The notes under the pieces are model-generated. The model worked only from the letters and a program-made list of their open reading frames with translations. It was not told the DNA's origin and made no database searches. Of a stretch of 64,000 nt of DNA, positions 8,589-16,948 are shown in pieces. The stretch spans positions 114,175 through 178,174 of the forward strand of contig JAHTBO010000005.1 in the NCBI GenBank assembly GCA_019166125.1. Reading direction: 5' to 3'. Numbering within the stretch: position 1 is the first letter of the stretch; each line of letters starts with the position of its first letter. Position numbers and translations under genes: made by a program. This DNA comes from Alcaligenaceae bacterium CGII-47. Lineage in GTDB: Bacteria; Pseudomonadota; Gammaproteobacteria; Burkholderiales; Burkholderiaceae_B.

Positions 8589-8987
8589 ATGACTAAGAAG
8601 CAAATCATTGATGTACCCGGCTTATCTGCTGGCATGGAGGCGGCAGACATTCCTTTGTCGTCCGTCGTGCGTGCCAATGGCATGTTGTATTTGTCCGGTA
8701 TGCCGCCCCTGGATCCATTAAGCGGGGCAATTCTGAAAGACCTGAGTATTGCAGCGCAAACGCGCGTGTGCCTGGAAAACATACGGCATGTACTGGAATC
8801 GGCAGATTCATCCATGGAGAAAATTGTGAGCGTACGCGTATATTGCAGCGACCCGACACAGTTTGCCACGGTGAATTCCGTATATCGCACGTTTTTCCCC
8901 AGCCATCCGCCGGCACGTACGTTTATCCCCGTGGCCTCATGGCAAATGGGCTTCGAGGTCGAGATCGAATGCATCGCGTTGGCGTAA
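8589..8987 (+). CDS. RidA/YjgF family protein
   Basis: A 132-residue cytosolic RidA-family protein, expected to be a trimer with active sites at subunit interfaces. The family Arg is in PARTFIPV (Arg110) and the late acid in VEIECIAL (Glu127); these positions bind the carboxylate and activate water for hydrolysis of reactive enamines or imines. Such imines are made by flavin amino-acid oxidases, and the next gene is exactly such an enzyme, so the pair probably works in sequence: oxidative deamination, then imine hydrolysis (inference). It lies 22 bases after the permease. Confidence 0.85.
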   Translation: MTKKQIIDVPGLSAGMEAADIPLSSVVRANGMLYLSGMPPLDPLSGAILKDLSIAAQTRVCLENIRHVLESADSSMEKIVSVRVYCSDPTQFATVNSVYRTFFPSHPPARTFIPVASWQMGFEVEIECIALA

Positions 8988-9017
8988 GCAGTGCATCGTC
9001 CAACCAAGGGGCATCAT

Positions 9018-10283
9018 ATGGACGCTGAGCACAAGACCAAAGATCGCAACGCGCATGTCATCGTCGCGGGCGCAGGCATCATAGGCGTATGTACGGCGCT
9101 GGCTTTGCAGCGCGATGGGTTGCGCGTCACGCTCGTGGATCGCGAAGCGCCCGGCATGGGTTGCTCGTACGGTAACGCCGGATTGTTGCATGCGGGGGGG
9201 TGCATACCGCTGGCCACGCCCGATAGTTTGAAAAAGCTGCCTTCCATGCTGATGGATCCAGAAGGCGCGCTGCGCATTGCCTGGCGCCATTTGCCAGCCC
9301 TTTCGCCCTGGCTGCTACGCATGGCCGCACAGGCCCGCCCGGATCGCGTCGCCCACAATATTCGTGCGTTGCACGCTTTATTAAAGCCGGCACGCCACCT
9401 GTATGACAAGCTATTTCGCCAAACAGGGCTGCAACACCTGATACGAAGCGGTGGGGAATTGCACCTGTATCGCCATCAAGCCTCCATGCAAGCTGCCCAA
9501 TGGGGAATGGGTGTGCTGCGCGAAAAAGGGATTACGGTCCAAGACCTGGATGCTGCGTCCATACGCGAGCTAGAGCCCGCCCTGGACAAGGCGTTTCAAC
9601 ACGCGCACTTCCTACCTGATAGCGACATGATTACCAGTCCGCATCAGCTCACCCAGGGTTTGGCGAATTATTTTGCCCAGCAAGGCGGCACCGTGTTGCG
9701 AGGCGAAATCCGATCCGTTCGCCCGAATCCTTCCGGTGGCACCGATTTGCAAGTCGATGGCCAGACTTTGCACGCCTCGAGCTTAGTGCTAAGTACGGGG
9801 GCCTGGTCGGGCCAACTAACGCAACAACTAGGGGTACGCGTACCTTTGCAAAGCTGGCGTGGCTACCACATCATGTTGCCGCGTGGCGATTTGTCTTTAA
9901 GACGTGTGGTGGTGGACAGTGATCACCACGTTGCGGTATCACCCATGGTGGATGGGTTACGGGTAATCGGCTATCTAGAATTCGCAGGCCTTAAGGCACC
10001 GGCAGATAGCCGGCGCAGCCACTCGTTGTTGAAATCAGCACAACGACTTATCCCCGACATATCGGGTCAAATCACCAGCGCCTGGATGGGACACCGCCCC
10101 GGCACGCCCGATTCTCTGCCGGTGATTGGCCCACTGCCTGGTCACCCCAGTGTGTATTGTGCTTTTGGTCATGGCCAGCTGGGTTTGACGCTGGGTGCAA
10201 CGACTGGCCAAATGATCGCCGATCTCGTGGCGGGGCGTCAGGGTGCAATCGACCCTACGCCGTATCGCGTCAACCGTTTTTAA
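9018..10283 (+). CDS. FAD-dependent oxidoreductase, DadA-like (D-amino-acid dehydrogenase family)
   Basis: A 421-residue flavoprotein of the DAO superfamily. The dinucleotide loop is VIVAGAGIIGVCTALAL (GxGxxG at residues 18-23). A DadA-type segment GMGCSYGNAGLLHAGG follows, and the C-terminal FAD-contact region is GHRPGTPDSLPVIGPLPG with FGHGQLGLTLGATTG. The family oxidises amines or amino acids to imines and passes electrons to the respiratory chain or oxygen. The start at 9018 is preferred to the upstream ATG at 8991 because AAGGGG sits 6 bases before it. The substrate could be the amino acid released from hydantoin-type cleavage, but this is inference. Confidence 0.87.
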   Translation: MDAEHKTKDRNAHVIVAGAGIIGVCTALALQRDGLRVTLVDREAPGMGCSYGNAGLLHAGGCIPLATPDSLKKLPSMLMDPEGALRIAWRHLPALSPWLLRMAAQARPDRVAHNIRALHALLKPARHLYDKLFRQTGLQHLIRSGGELHLYRHQASMQAAQWGMGVLREKGITVQDLDAASIRELEPALDKAFQHAHFLPDSDMITSPHQLTQGLANYFAQQGGTVLRGEIRSVRPNPSGGTDLQVDGQTLHASSLVLSTGAWSGQLTQQLGVRVPLQSWRGYHIMLPRGDLSLRRVVVDSDHHVAVSPMVDGLRVIGYLEFAGLKAPADSRRSHSLLKSAQRLIPDISGQITSAWMGHRPGTPDSLPVIGPLPGHPSVYCAFGHGQLGLTLGATTGQMIADLVAGRQGAIDPTPYRVNRF

Positions 10284-10337
10284 TATGGGCGAGCGCCTCA
10301 CAGAATATTACCGTGTCTCGCCCCACCTTGAGTTTAG

Positions 10338-11297
10338 ATGAAAGCCATACGTTTCGATCAATTTGGTGGCCCCGAACAACTGGTCTTGCGCGACGTGCCC
10401 ACACCACATTGTGGCCCTCACGATGTCCTGATTGATGTGCACGCGGCCAGCGTCACCCCGGGCGACTGGAAGTTGCGCGCGGGGTTATTGCAGTCCGTAT
10501 TCCCCGTGAGCCTGCCGTGCATCCCCGGGCGTGATGGCGCCGGCATCATCATCCAGATCGGTGACCAAGTGGATTATGCTCAAGTTGGCGACGCAGTGTG
10601 CTTTGTCGCTGATCGGGTGCAACAAGGCAGTTACGCCTCACGCATTGTGCGTGCTGCTGATCACATCGCGCCCATGCCCACCGGGTTCAGCTACGCCGAG
10701 GCTGCAGCACTGGTGCATGCCGCCATGTGCGCATGGATCATGTTGGTGGAATACGCCCGGATTCGGCCCGGCCAACACGTGCTGGTCCAAGCAGGGTCGG
10801 GCGCCGTTGGTGGCATGGCCATACAACTCGCGCGTCACATTGGCGCGACGGTGACTACCACGTGCCGCGCCACCAACGCCGAGTACGTCCGTGAGCTGGG
10901 CGCCCACCATGTCATTGCGTACGATCAAGAGAATTTTGCAGAAGGTTTTGGTAACATGGACGTTGTGTTGGACTTGATCGGTGGTGAGGTGCGCGAGCAA
11001 TCGCGCCGTGCCCTAAAGCCCGATGGCATCCTCGTTTGGCTGGTCGGCCTGCCTGTTGCGCCACGCGTAAGCAAAGACGGTGTCAATCAGCATGAGGTAC
11101 AAGCCGTCATACACGATAGGGTCGAAGTATTACAAGCCGTCACGCAGTTAGCCAACCAAGGGGTATTACAGCCGCAAATCAGCGCGGTGCTGCCGCTGGA
11201 CCAGGCAGCCAACGCGCATGCGCGGGTCCAAAGCGGACAGCACGGCCGCGGACGCATTATTCTGGATATCCACGGCTGCGCTCACGATATACCGTAA
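10338..11297 (+). CDS. NADPH:quinone oxidoreductase-like MDR family enzyme (zinc-independent)
   Basis: A 319-residue medium-chain dehydrogenase/reductase. It has the N-terminal GroES-like fold (MKAIRFDQFGGPEQL, PCIPGRDGAGII) and a Rossmann domain with VLVQAGSGAVGGMAIQLARHIGA for NADPH. The structural-zinc cysteine cluster of alcohol dehydrogenases is absent, which places it with quinone oxidoreductases and enoyl reductases. It is 54 bases after the flavoprotein and 31 bases before the MarR gene. Its role in the pathway is not clear; a reductive or detoxifying step is possible. Confidence 0.85.
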   Translation: MKAIRFDQFGGPEQLVLRDVPTPHCGPHDVLIDVHAASVTPGDWKLRAGLLQSVFPVSLPCIPGRDGAGIIIQIGDQVDYAQVGDAVCFVADRVQQGSYASRIVRAADHIAPMPTGFSYAEAAALVHAAMCAWIMLVEYARIRPGQHVLVQAGSGAVGGMAIQLARHIGATVTTTCRATNAEYVRELGAHHVIAYDQENFAEGFGNMDVVLDLIGGEVREQSRRALKPDGILVWLVGLPVAPRVSKDGVNQHEVQAVIHDRVEVLQAVTQLANQGVLQPQISAVLPLDQAANAHARVQSGQHGRGRIILDIHGCAHDIP

Positions 11298-11328
11298 CTA
11301 CCTGCCGTTGATTAAGTTGAACAATAAT

Positions 11329-11808
11329 ATGAAAAACGCTACACACCCGGAACCGGATGAGTTCGACGTGATCGAAGGTCGCTCGTACCGATCCTCTGCC
11401 CTATACTGGATAGGTATTCTGGACAAGGCCATTAATGCTCAATTCACTGCGGAAATGGGCGCAGCGCGTTCCATCGTCGCGCGCTGGCGCACCTTGTCCA
11501 TATTGGTAGAAAACAATGGCTTGTTCATTACCGATCTTGCCAACGAAACCTTTATAGAGCGCACGGCGCTTAGCCGTCTACTTGATTCCATGGAGCATGA
11601 AGGTTTGCTTGAACGCGTGCCCCGACCCAATGATCGGCGCAATATCGAGGTGCACATTACCGACAAGGGCCGCGAGGCCTTCGAAATCATGCTGCCCATA
11701 CGCCGCGCAGTTTTTCAGCGCGCTGTCGCCGGAATGGACCAAGAAGAGCTGCGACAATTGCTCAAAAGCATACGACGGCTGGTGGATAATTTGATGGCTA
11801 ATGAGTGA
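11329..11808 (+). CDS. MarR family transcriptional regulator
   Basis: A 159-residue winged-helix protein. The DNA-binding core is visible as FITDLANETFIERTALSRLLDSMEHEGLLERVPRPNDRRN (about residues 65-105), with the DRR wing, followed by a dimerisation helix. ATG 11329 is chosen over an upstream in-frame ATG at 11218 that lies in the MDR gene; the ribosome site is weak. As last gene of the ABC-RidA-oxidase operon it is a candidate regulator of this island, possibly through the inverted repeats at 5.75-5.88 kb (inference). Confidence 0.85.
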   Translation: MKNATHPEPDEFDVIEGRSYRSSALYWIGILDKAINAQFTAEMGAARSIVARWRTLSILVENNGLFITDLANETFIERTALSRLLDSMEHEGLLERVPRPNDRRNIEVHITDKGREAFEIMLPIRRAVFQRAVAGMDQEELRQLLKSIRRLVDNLMANE

Positions 11809-11843
11809 AGGCTTATTTTTCTATCTTCGGGGAATTTTTGCTT

Positions 11844-11869
11844 TTTTGGCAGGACGTGGGCTGCCAAAA
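11844..11869 (+). terminator. Perfect 9-bp hairpin after the MarR gene
   Basis: TTTTGGCAG (11844-11852) pairs exactly with CTGCCAAAA (11861-11869) around an 8-base loop, 35 bases after the MarR stop. No clear T-run follows on the + strand, so it may be a weak terminator or a 3'-end-protecting hairpin. Confidence 0.45.
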
Positions 11870-11898
11870 CCTACACGGTGGCTACACGAAGCCAGAAA

Positions 11899-11928
11899 AC
11901 AAAAAAGCCAACTCCGAAGAATTGGCTT
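11899..11928 (-). terminator. Rho-independent terminator after tRNA-Asn
   Basis: On the minus strand the stem AAGCCAATTC / GAGTTGGCTT closes a TTCG tetraloop inside a C-G pair, the extra-stable UUCG type, with one G-U pair. It is followed directly by a run of six T residues. It lies 16 bases beyond the 3' end of the tRNA-Asn gene, a textbook intrinsic terminator. Confidence 0.9.
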
Positions 11929-11944
11929 AGATGCTTGATATTCG

Positions 11945-12020
11945 TGGCTCCCCGAGCAGGGCTCGAACCTGCGACCTGCGGATTAACAGTCCGTCGCTCT
12001 ACCAACTGAGCTATCAGGGA
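11945..12020 (-). tRNA. tRNA-Asn (GTT)
   Basis: A 76-base gene on the minus strand. The acceptor arms TCCCTGA and TCGGGGA pair with one G-U. The D-arm contains AGCTCAGTTGGTAGAGC, the anticodon loop CTGTTAA gives anticodon GTT (Asn), and the T-arm contains GGTTCGAGCC. The 3' CCA is encoded in the DNA. A terminator follows at 11899-11928. Confidence 0.96.
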
Positions 12021-12035
12021 ATTGAAGAAGCGAGA

Positions 12036-12041
12036 ACTATA
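12036..12041 (-). promoter_or_regulatory. Possible -10 element (TATAGT) of the tRNA-Asn promoter
   Basis: On the minus strand TATAGT lies 15 bases before the tRNA 5' end, within the short gap after emrB. No convincing -35 hexamer is visible at 16-18 bases, so the call rests on position and the -10 match only. Confidence 0.35.
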
Positions 12042-12056
12042 GCATAAATTCTTTGA

Positions 12057-13610
12057 TCAGTGGGCGCCTGTCCCCCCCGATGCACTGTCTTGTGCGGGGA
12101 GGGTGCGACGAGCAACCCATATCAAGGCGATCAATCCCAAGAAAATCAGCGCAGAGGCGTAAAAAAAGTCCGTGGCTGACATGGTATAGGCTTGTTGATT
12201 GATGACCTGATCGAGTAGGGCAGCGCTGTGTTGCGTGTCTAGGCCATGGGCTTGCAGGCCACCCATGATCGCATCAAAGGCGGGTTCACCGGGCCGGGCG
12301 ATCTCGGTCATATAGCTGTGATGCATCGCGGCGCGGTTATCCCAGATTGTTGTGGTGATTGACGTGCCAAATGCGCCGCATACCAGACGGGCGAAGTTCG
12401 ACAGACCAGCTGCTGCGGGGATGCGGTCAGGGCTTAGGCCCGAGAGCGTGATGGTCGTAAGGGGGATAAAGAACGTCGCCATGGCGGCGCCCTGGATGAA
12501 GGTGGGTAACATTACGGCATACAGATCGACCTGGGTGTTGTACTCGGCTCGCATATAGCTGATCAGCGAAAAGATCAGAAATGCGATCGTGGCAATGATT
12601 CTTGGATCGTGATGGTTATTGAGTGCTTTCCCCACCAGCGGGGACAGCAGGATGGCAAGTATGCCCACGGGGGCAGCAGCGATACCTGCCCAGGTGGCGG
12701 TGTAGCCCATCGTGTTCTGTAGCCATAGTGGCAGCAGAACGAGTGTGCCAAAAAACACACCATAGGCGACCGAAAGCGACACCACGCCAGCGGTGAAATT
12801 TCGCCGCGCAAATAATGTCAGATCAACCACGGGGTGCGCGGCGGTCAACTCCCATATGACGAAGTAGACGAAGGTCACCACCGAGATGATGGCCAGCAGC
12901 CAGATCTGGGTGCTGGCAAACCATTCCAGATCCTTGCCCTTGTCCAGCATGATTTGCAGCGCGCCGACCCATACGACCAAGAGGAATAGGCCGATGCGAT
13001 CGATTGGGATGTGACGGCGATCGGAATCCCGATTTTTATAGAGCTGCCAGGAGGCCCAGCCTGCGATGAGCCCGACCGGGACGTTGATATAGAAAATCCA
13101 TGGCCACGTGTAGTTGTCCGAGATCCAGCCGCCCAGCAGGGGGCCGGCAATTGGGCCGATCAGGATCGTCATGGACCAGATGGCCAGTGCCATCCCTGCC
13201 TTGGATCTGGGGTAGCTGGCGAGCATCAGCGACTGCGAGAGCGGGATCATGGGGCCGGCCACAGCGCCTTGGACGACGCGGAAAAAAACCAGCGATTCGA
13301 GGGACCAGGCAAAGCCGCATAACCATGAGGCCAGAACAAACAGCAAGACGGACAGAACAAAGAGCCGGACCTGGCCGAAACGCTGGGTGAGCCAGCCGGT
13401 GAGCGGGACGGTAATCGCATTGGCGACGGCAAAAGAGGTAATGACCCAGGTTCCCTGGGAGGTGCTCACCCCCAAATTACCGGCGATGGTTGGGATGGAG
13501 ACATTGGCAATAGAGGAGTCCAGCACGTTCATGAACACTGCAGCGGACAGCGCAATCGAGCCGAACACCAGGGCGCGGCCTTGTAAGGGAGCATGCGCGG
13601 CATCACTCAT
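12057..13610 (-). CDS. emrB: DHA2 family MFS multidrug efflux permease, EmrB-like
   Basis: A 517-residue inner-membrane protein of the 14-segment drug:proton antiporter family. It shows the early motif FMNVLDSSIANVSIPTIAGNL with the membrane Asp and the loop LTGWLTQRFGQVRLF (motif A). The drug-antiporter motif C region is WSMTILIGPIAGPLLGGWI. It exports hydrophobic toxic compounds through a periplasmic adaptor and outer-membrane channel, which are the next genes upstream. Its start overlaps the adaptor end by four bases (13607-13610). Specificity cannot be read from the sequence. Confidence 0.92.
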   Translation of the reverse strand: MSDAAHAPLQGRALVFGSIALSAAVFMNVLDSSIANVSIPTIAGNLGVSTSQGTWVITSFAVANAITVPLTGWLTQRFGQVRLFVLSVLLFVLASWLCGFAWSLESLVFFRVVQGAVAGPMIPLSQSLMLASYPRSKAGMALAIWSMTILIGPIAGPLLGGWISDNYTWPWIFYINVPVGLIAGWASWQLYKNRDSDRRHIPIDRIGLFLLVVWVGALQIMLDKGKDLEWFASTQIWLLAIISVVTFVYFVIWELTAAHPVVDLTLFARRNFTAGVVSLSVAYGVFFGTLVLLPLWLQNTMGYTATWAGIAAAPVGILAILLSPLVGKALNNHHDPRIIATIAFLIFSLISYMRAEYNTQVDLYAVMLPTFIQGAAMATFFIPLTTITLSGLSPDRIPAAAGLSNFARLVCGAFGTSITTTIWDNRAAMHHSYMTEIARPGEPAFDAIMGGLQAHGLDTQHSAALLDQVINQQAYTMSATDFFYASALIFLGLIALIWVARRTLPAQDSASGGTGAH

Positions 13611-14791
13611 GATCCAAGATTATCCTGAATGATGCGCGCGATGAGCTGGTCGACTTCTGCAGGTTGGTGCGCGTAGGTCTGTGTCGACAGATTGGTCACG
13701 GTGGTCAACGAGGCGTCATTGCTTGGCGAAGATAGATCGATTTTGACTTGCATGGACAGGCCAACGCGTAGCGGATGGTCAGCCAACTCCTGGGGATCCA
13801 GCGCAATCCGCACGGGAACGCGCTGGATGACCTTGATCCAGTTTCCGCTGGCGTTCTGTGCGGGGAGCAGGGCGAATGCACCGCCTGTGCCCGCGGTAAT
13901 GCCGATTACCGTGCCATGATAGGTGACGGCGTTGCCATACATATCCGAGACGAGAGTGGCGGTTTGCCCGGCCTCAATGTGCTGGATCTGGTTTTCCTTA
14001 AAATTGGCCTCAACCCACAGCTTGTCCAGCGGGATGATGGTCATGAGTGGGGCGCCCGGATTGATGCGCTGGCCTAATTGGACCGTCCGCTGGGCGACCA
14101 TGCCGTTGACAGGGGCGAGGATATGGGTGCGCAGTTCGCTTAGCCAGGCATTGCGCACCTGATCGGCTGCCTGACGTACATCCGGGTGATGAGCGATGCT
14201 CGTGCCCGAGGTGAGGACCTGATTCGTGAGTAGCTTGGCCTGGCTTGCCGCGTGCGCGGCACGTGCCTGGGTGAGGCCCGCCTGGGCGGCCTTCAATGCT
14301 ATCTGTGCATGCAGGATCTCTTCACCGCTCACGCCGCCCGAGGATTGCAGCGCATTGCGCCGCTTGAGGTCGCTCTCGGCCTTGTTCAGGACCGTTTGTG
14401 CCTGCTCGATATTGGCCTGGCTCATGTCCACGTCGGCGGCGAGTGCATCGTTTTGCACAAAAAGCGTACGGGTATGACGAACGGCTTGTGCGAGTGCGGC
14501 TTTGGCTTGCTCCAGGGTGATGAAGGTATCGCTATTATCCAGCGTCACCAGCGTTGAGCCTTGCTCGACGCGTTGCGTATCATCGGCGCCAATCGCGATG
14601 ACGGTACCGGGAATCTGCGAAGTCACCTGCACCAGATTGCCGTGGACATAGGCGTCATCCGTCGATTCATAATGTGCTGCATACAGAAACCACCAGACCG
14701 CGTAGAGGATGCCGATCAGGATGAAAACAACAGTGGTGGCAAGAAGCAGGCGTTTACGCGTAGAGGTGGACGCGGGAGCTGGAACAGTCAT
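13607..14791 (-). CDS. emrA: HlyD/EmrA family periplasmic adaptor protein
   Basis: A 394-residue membrane-fusion protein. One N-terminal transmembrane segment (LLLATTVVFILIGILYAVWWFLY) anchors it. It is followed by a biotinyl-lipoyl strand pair (STDDAYVHGNLVQVTSQIPGTV), long alpha-hairpin heptads (about 90-210) and the closing beta region PVNGMVAQRTVQLGQRI. The YESTDDAYV sequence is typical of EmrA. It links EmrB to the outer-membrane channel encoded just upstream. The 32-base gap to the channel gene contains a short tandem duplication: AATCAGTGTTG occurs at 14804-14814 and again at 14822-14832, the latter spanning the channel stop codon. Confidence 0.92.
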   Translation of the reverse strand: MTVPAPASTSTRKRLLLATTVVFILIGILYAVWWFLYAAHYESTDDAYVHGNLVQVTSQIPGTVIAIGADDTQRVEQGSTLVTLDNSDTFITLEQAKAALAQAVRHTRTLFVQNDALAADVDMSQANIEQAQTVLNKAESDLKRRNALQSSGGVSGEEILHAQIALKAAQAGLTQARAAHAASQAKLLTNQVLTSGTSIAHHPDVRQAADQVRNAWLSELRTHILAPVNGMVAQRTVQLGQRINPGAPLMTIIPLDKLWVEANFKENQIQHIEAGQTATLVSDMYGNAVTYHGTVIGITAGTGGAFALLPAQNASGNWIKVIQRVPVRIALDPQELADHPLRVGLSMQVKIDLSSPSNDASLTTVTNLSTQTYAHQPAEVDQLIARIIQDNLGS

Positions 14792-14823
14792 GGGGATCTC
14801 GTGAATCAGTGTTGAGTAGGAAA

Positions 14824-16230
14824 TCAGTGTTGGGCGGGAGGCTCGGGTGCACGATAGCCACCCCCCAGCGCCGTAGCCAGTTGGGCGTCGAGTATGTAGG
14901 CGCGGGCATGGAGGTCAGTCGTCAGCACCGCTTGCTTGAGGACTTCATTTTGTGCGAGCAGAACCTGGACAAAATTCCCCAGACCCGCCTTATAGCGCTT
15001 CAGTGCAATGTCATAGGCGGAGGAGATCGCCTCCAGGCCTGCTTTTTGATCCTGAAGCTGCTGGCCCAGACTGCGGATTGAAGTATTGGCATCAGCGACT
15101 TCGCGCACCGCATTGAGTAGGGTCTGGTTATATTGTGCGATGGCCAGATCCCGTGCGCTGCGCCGCCCCTCGAGTTGGGCGTTCAGTGCGCCCCCGTGCA
15201 GGATCGGCAGGCTGATGGCGGGTCCCACCCCATAGTCTTGACTCGTGCCACGCATCAGCTTGTCCATGCCCAGCGACATGAATCCTGCGAATGCAGATAG
15301 ATTGATGTTCGGATAGAAATCCGCCTTGGCAGCCGAGACCTCGCTGCCTGCTGCCTGTGCTTGTAGGCCGGCAGCCACGATGTCTGGGCGTCGGCCCAGT
15401 AAATCCATAGGGAGGCTCTCGGGTACCCCTTCAGGTAATGGACCACCTGCCTTGAGTTGAATGTCTGGGCCCTGGGTCGGACCCACGGCAATGAGCATGG
15501 CAAGTTGATGGCGTAGCAGTTGTGCGTTGTTACGCGCCTGACTGAGCTGGACTTGTGCTGATGAAACGGCCGAGGCTGCCTGGTCTACGTCGACTTGGGT
15601 ACCCAAGCCGTTGTTGAAGCGACCGTTGGTAATATCCAGAACCTCGCGTAGTTTGGTAACGATGGTTTCAATAGCGGCAGCCTGGGCGAGTGCGCCCTGA
15701 AGCTGGAAGTAACTCTGCGTCGTGGCCGCAATCAGGGTATTACGGGCTTGCTGCTGCTCGGCAGCGGCGGCGCGGGCACGAGACTGAGCCGCGGCCTGCA
15801 GGCTGCGATTTTTACCCCACAGGTCCAGGTCCAGATCGAGTTGTAGTTGCAGGCTGTTGTCGGTGTTCATCGCGCCACCCAACGGCGCCGGATAGATGTA
15901 ATTTTCGCTATAACGTTGGCGTGTCATCTGATATTGCGCATTGATCTGGGGCCACTGCACGGCGCGGGCGCTGCGTACGGCGGCATTGGCCAACAGCACA
16001 CGTGCCTGCGCGATGTCCAGACTCGGGCTATCTTCGAGGGCGTGTGCGATCAAGGCATTGAGTTGCGGATCCTGATAGCGAAGCCACCACTGCGTCGTGG
16101 GCCACTGAACCGAAGCGCTTCGTAGATCGAGTGTCGGGGCGTCCAGTGCCAGGACGGTTGGGGCGCCGGGGTTGATCTGCGCGCATGCCGCTAACGTGAA
16201 GATAAGTACGGCAGGTAAGTATGGCTTCAT
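14824..16230 (-). CDS. Outer-membrane efflux lipoprotein, NodT/OprM family
   Basis: A 468-residue RND/MFS-type outer-membrane factor. The N-terminus is a lipoprotein signal with lipobox LAAC (Cys16), so it should be lipidated. Two OEP repeats follow: the first around LNALIAHALEDSPSLDIAQARVLLANAA, the second around DLLGRRPDIVAAGLQAQAAGSEVSAAKADFYPNI, a hallmark of the family. It is first in the efflux operon, and an operator-like sequence lies 39-50 bases upstream of its start (16269-16280). Confidence 0.92.
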   Translation of the reverse strand: MKPYLPAVLIFTLAACAQINPGAPTVLALDAPTLDLRSASVQWPTTQWWLRYQDPQLNALIAHALEDSPSLDIAQARVLLANAAVRSARAVQWPQINAQYQMTRQRYSENYIYPAPLGGAMNTDNSLQLQLDLDLDLWGKNRSLQAAAQSRARAAAAEQQQARNTLIAATTQSYFQLQGALAQAAAIETIVTKLREVLDITNGRFNNGLGTQVDVDQAASAVSSAQVQLSQARNNAQLLRHQLAMLIAVGPTQGPDIQLKAGGPLPEGVPESLPMDLLGRRPDIVAAGLQAQAAGSEVSAAKADFYPNINLSAFAGFMSLGMDKLMRGTSQDYGVGPAISLPILHGGALNAQLEGRRSARDLAIAQYNQTLLNAVREVADANTSIRSLGQQLQDQKAGLEAISSAYDIALKRYKAGLGNFVQVLLAQNEVLKQAVLTTDLHARAYILDAQLATALGGGYRAPEPPAQH

Positions 16231-16268
16231 GCTGACAAAAGACTGAATGTGGTTGATGAGGGCTGTAT

Positions 16269-16280
16269 CTGACTAGGCAA
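16269..16280 (-). promoter_or_regulatory. Operator-like sequence CTGACTAGGCAA, copy 1
   Basis: An imperfect palindrome centred on CTAG (TTG.CTAG.CAA pattern when read with its complement). The identical 12-mer recurs at 16895-16906. This copy lies between the MarR gene and the efflux operon start, where a MarR-type repressor would act on the efflux promoter. Confidence 0.6.
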
Positions 16281-16318
16281 TTATATGGAGCTTAGTGTCA
16301 TGTCGTGATCTGGCGGGG

Positions 16319-16870
16319 CTAACGCTGGGGATGGGTGTCTTGCTCGGGGGTGGGCAGGCTGTCGAAATAGCGCTCGCCATTGCGGGTCAGGCGCTGGAGT
16401 AAGCCAAATAACATCTGTATTTCGTCCCGGGAAAAGCCTTGTAAGTGCAGGTTCAAGGTGTCGGCGATTAAGGGCAGGATTTGTTCAATGACCGCTGTGC
16501 CTGCTGGTGTGAGTGTCACTTTGACGACCCGACGATCATCCAGGCAACGTTGGCGAGCCAAAAAACCCTTGGCCTCCAGGCGATCCAGCGTACGCGTCAT
16601 CGCGCCCGTATCGACTTGCATGAAACGTGCCAGCTCGGCGGGCGTATCGATCCCTTTGTGACCAATCAGCAGCAGGGGGCGCCATTGCATGGCGGTCAGG
16701 TCTAGCGGCATGACCTTGTGGTCGATCACCCGGTGCATCAACGCATGCACGCGCTTGATCAGCAGGCCCAGGTTATTATCCTGGCGCAGCGAGTCGGCAC
16801 AGGCTTGGTAATAGGGGCTGTCTGACTCTTCTACGGGCGAAGGCTGAGGCGCTGGCGTTTTGTTTGACAT
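16319..16870 (-). CDS. MarR family regulator of the adjacent efflux operon (EmrR-like)
   Basis: A 183-residue MarR protein. The winged-helix part shows ELARFMQVDTGAMTRTLDRLEAKGFLARQRCLDDRRVVKVTLTPAG, with the DRR wing. It lies 88 bases upstream of the efflux operon in the same direction. Identical 12-base sequences precede both transcription units, which strongly suggests autoregulation and repression of the pump, relieved by a ligand. ATG 16870 (MSNKTPAPQPS) is preferred over the longer frame from 16936, because the longer version would place the operator copy inside the coding region. Confidence 0.88.
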   Translation of the reverse strand: MSNKTPAPQPSPVEESDSPYYQACADSLRQDNNLGLLIKRVHALMHRVIDHKVMPLDLTAMQWRPLLLIGHKGIDTPAELARFMQVDTGAMTRTLDRLEAKGFLARQRCLDDRRVVKVTLTPAGTAVIEQILPLIADTLNLHLQGFSRDEIQMLFGLLQRLTRNGERYFDSLPTPEQDTHPQR

Positions 16871-16894
16871 GATAAAATAATACATCGCCAATAG

Positions 16895-16906
16895 CTGACT
16901 AGGCAA
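16895..16906 (-). promoter_or_regulatory. Operator-like sequence CTGACTAGGCAA, copy 2
   Basis: Exact copy of the 12-mer at 16269-16280 in the same orientation, 25 bases upstream of the chosen MarR start. The flanks are also similar (TA or AA after the core). It supports autoregulation and the shorter start of the MarR gene. Confidence 0.6.
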
Positions 16907-16948
16907 ATACTTCATACTGTCTGCCAAAATAGTCACGCATCGTTTTTA

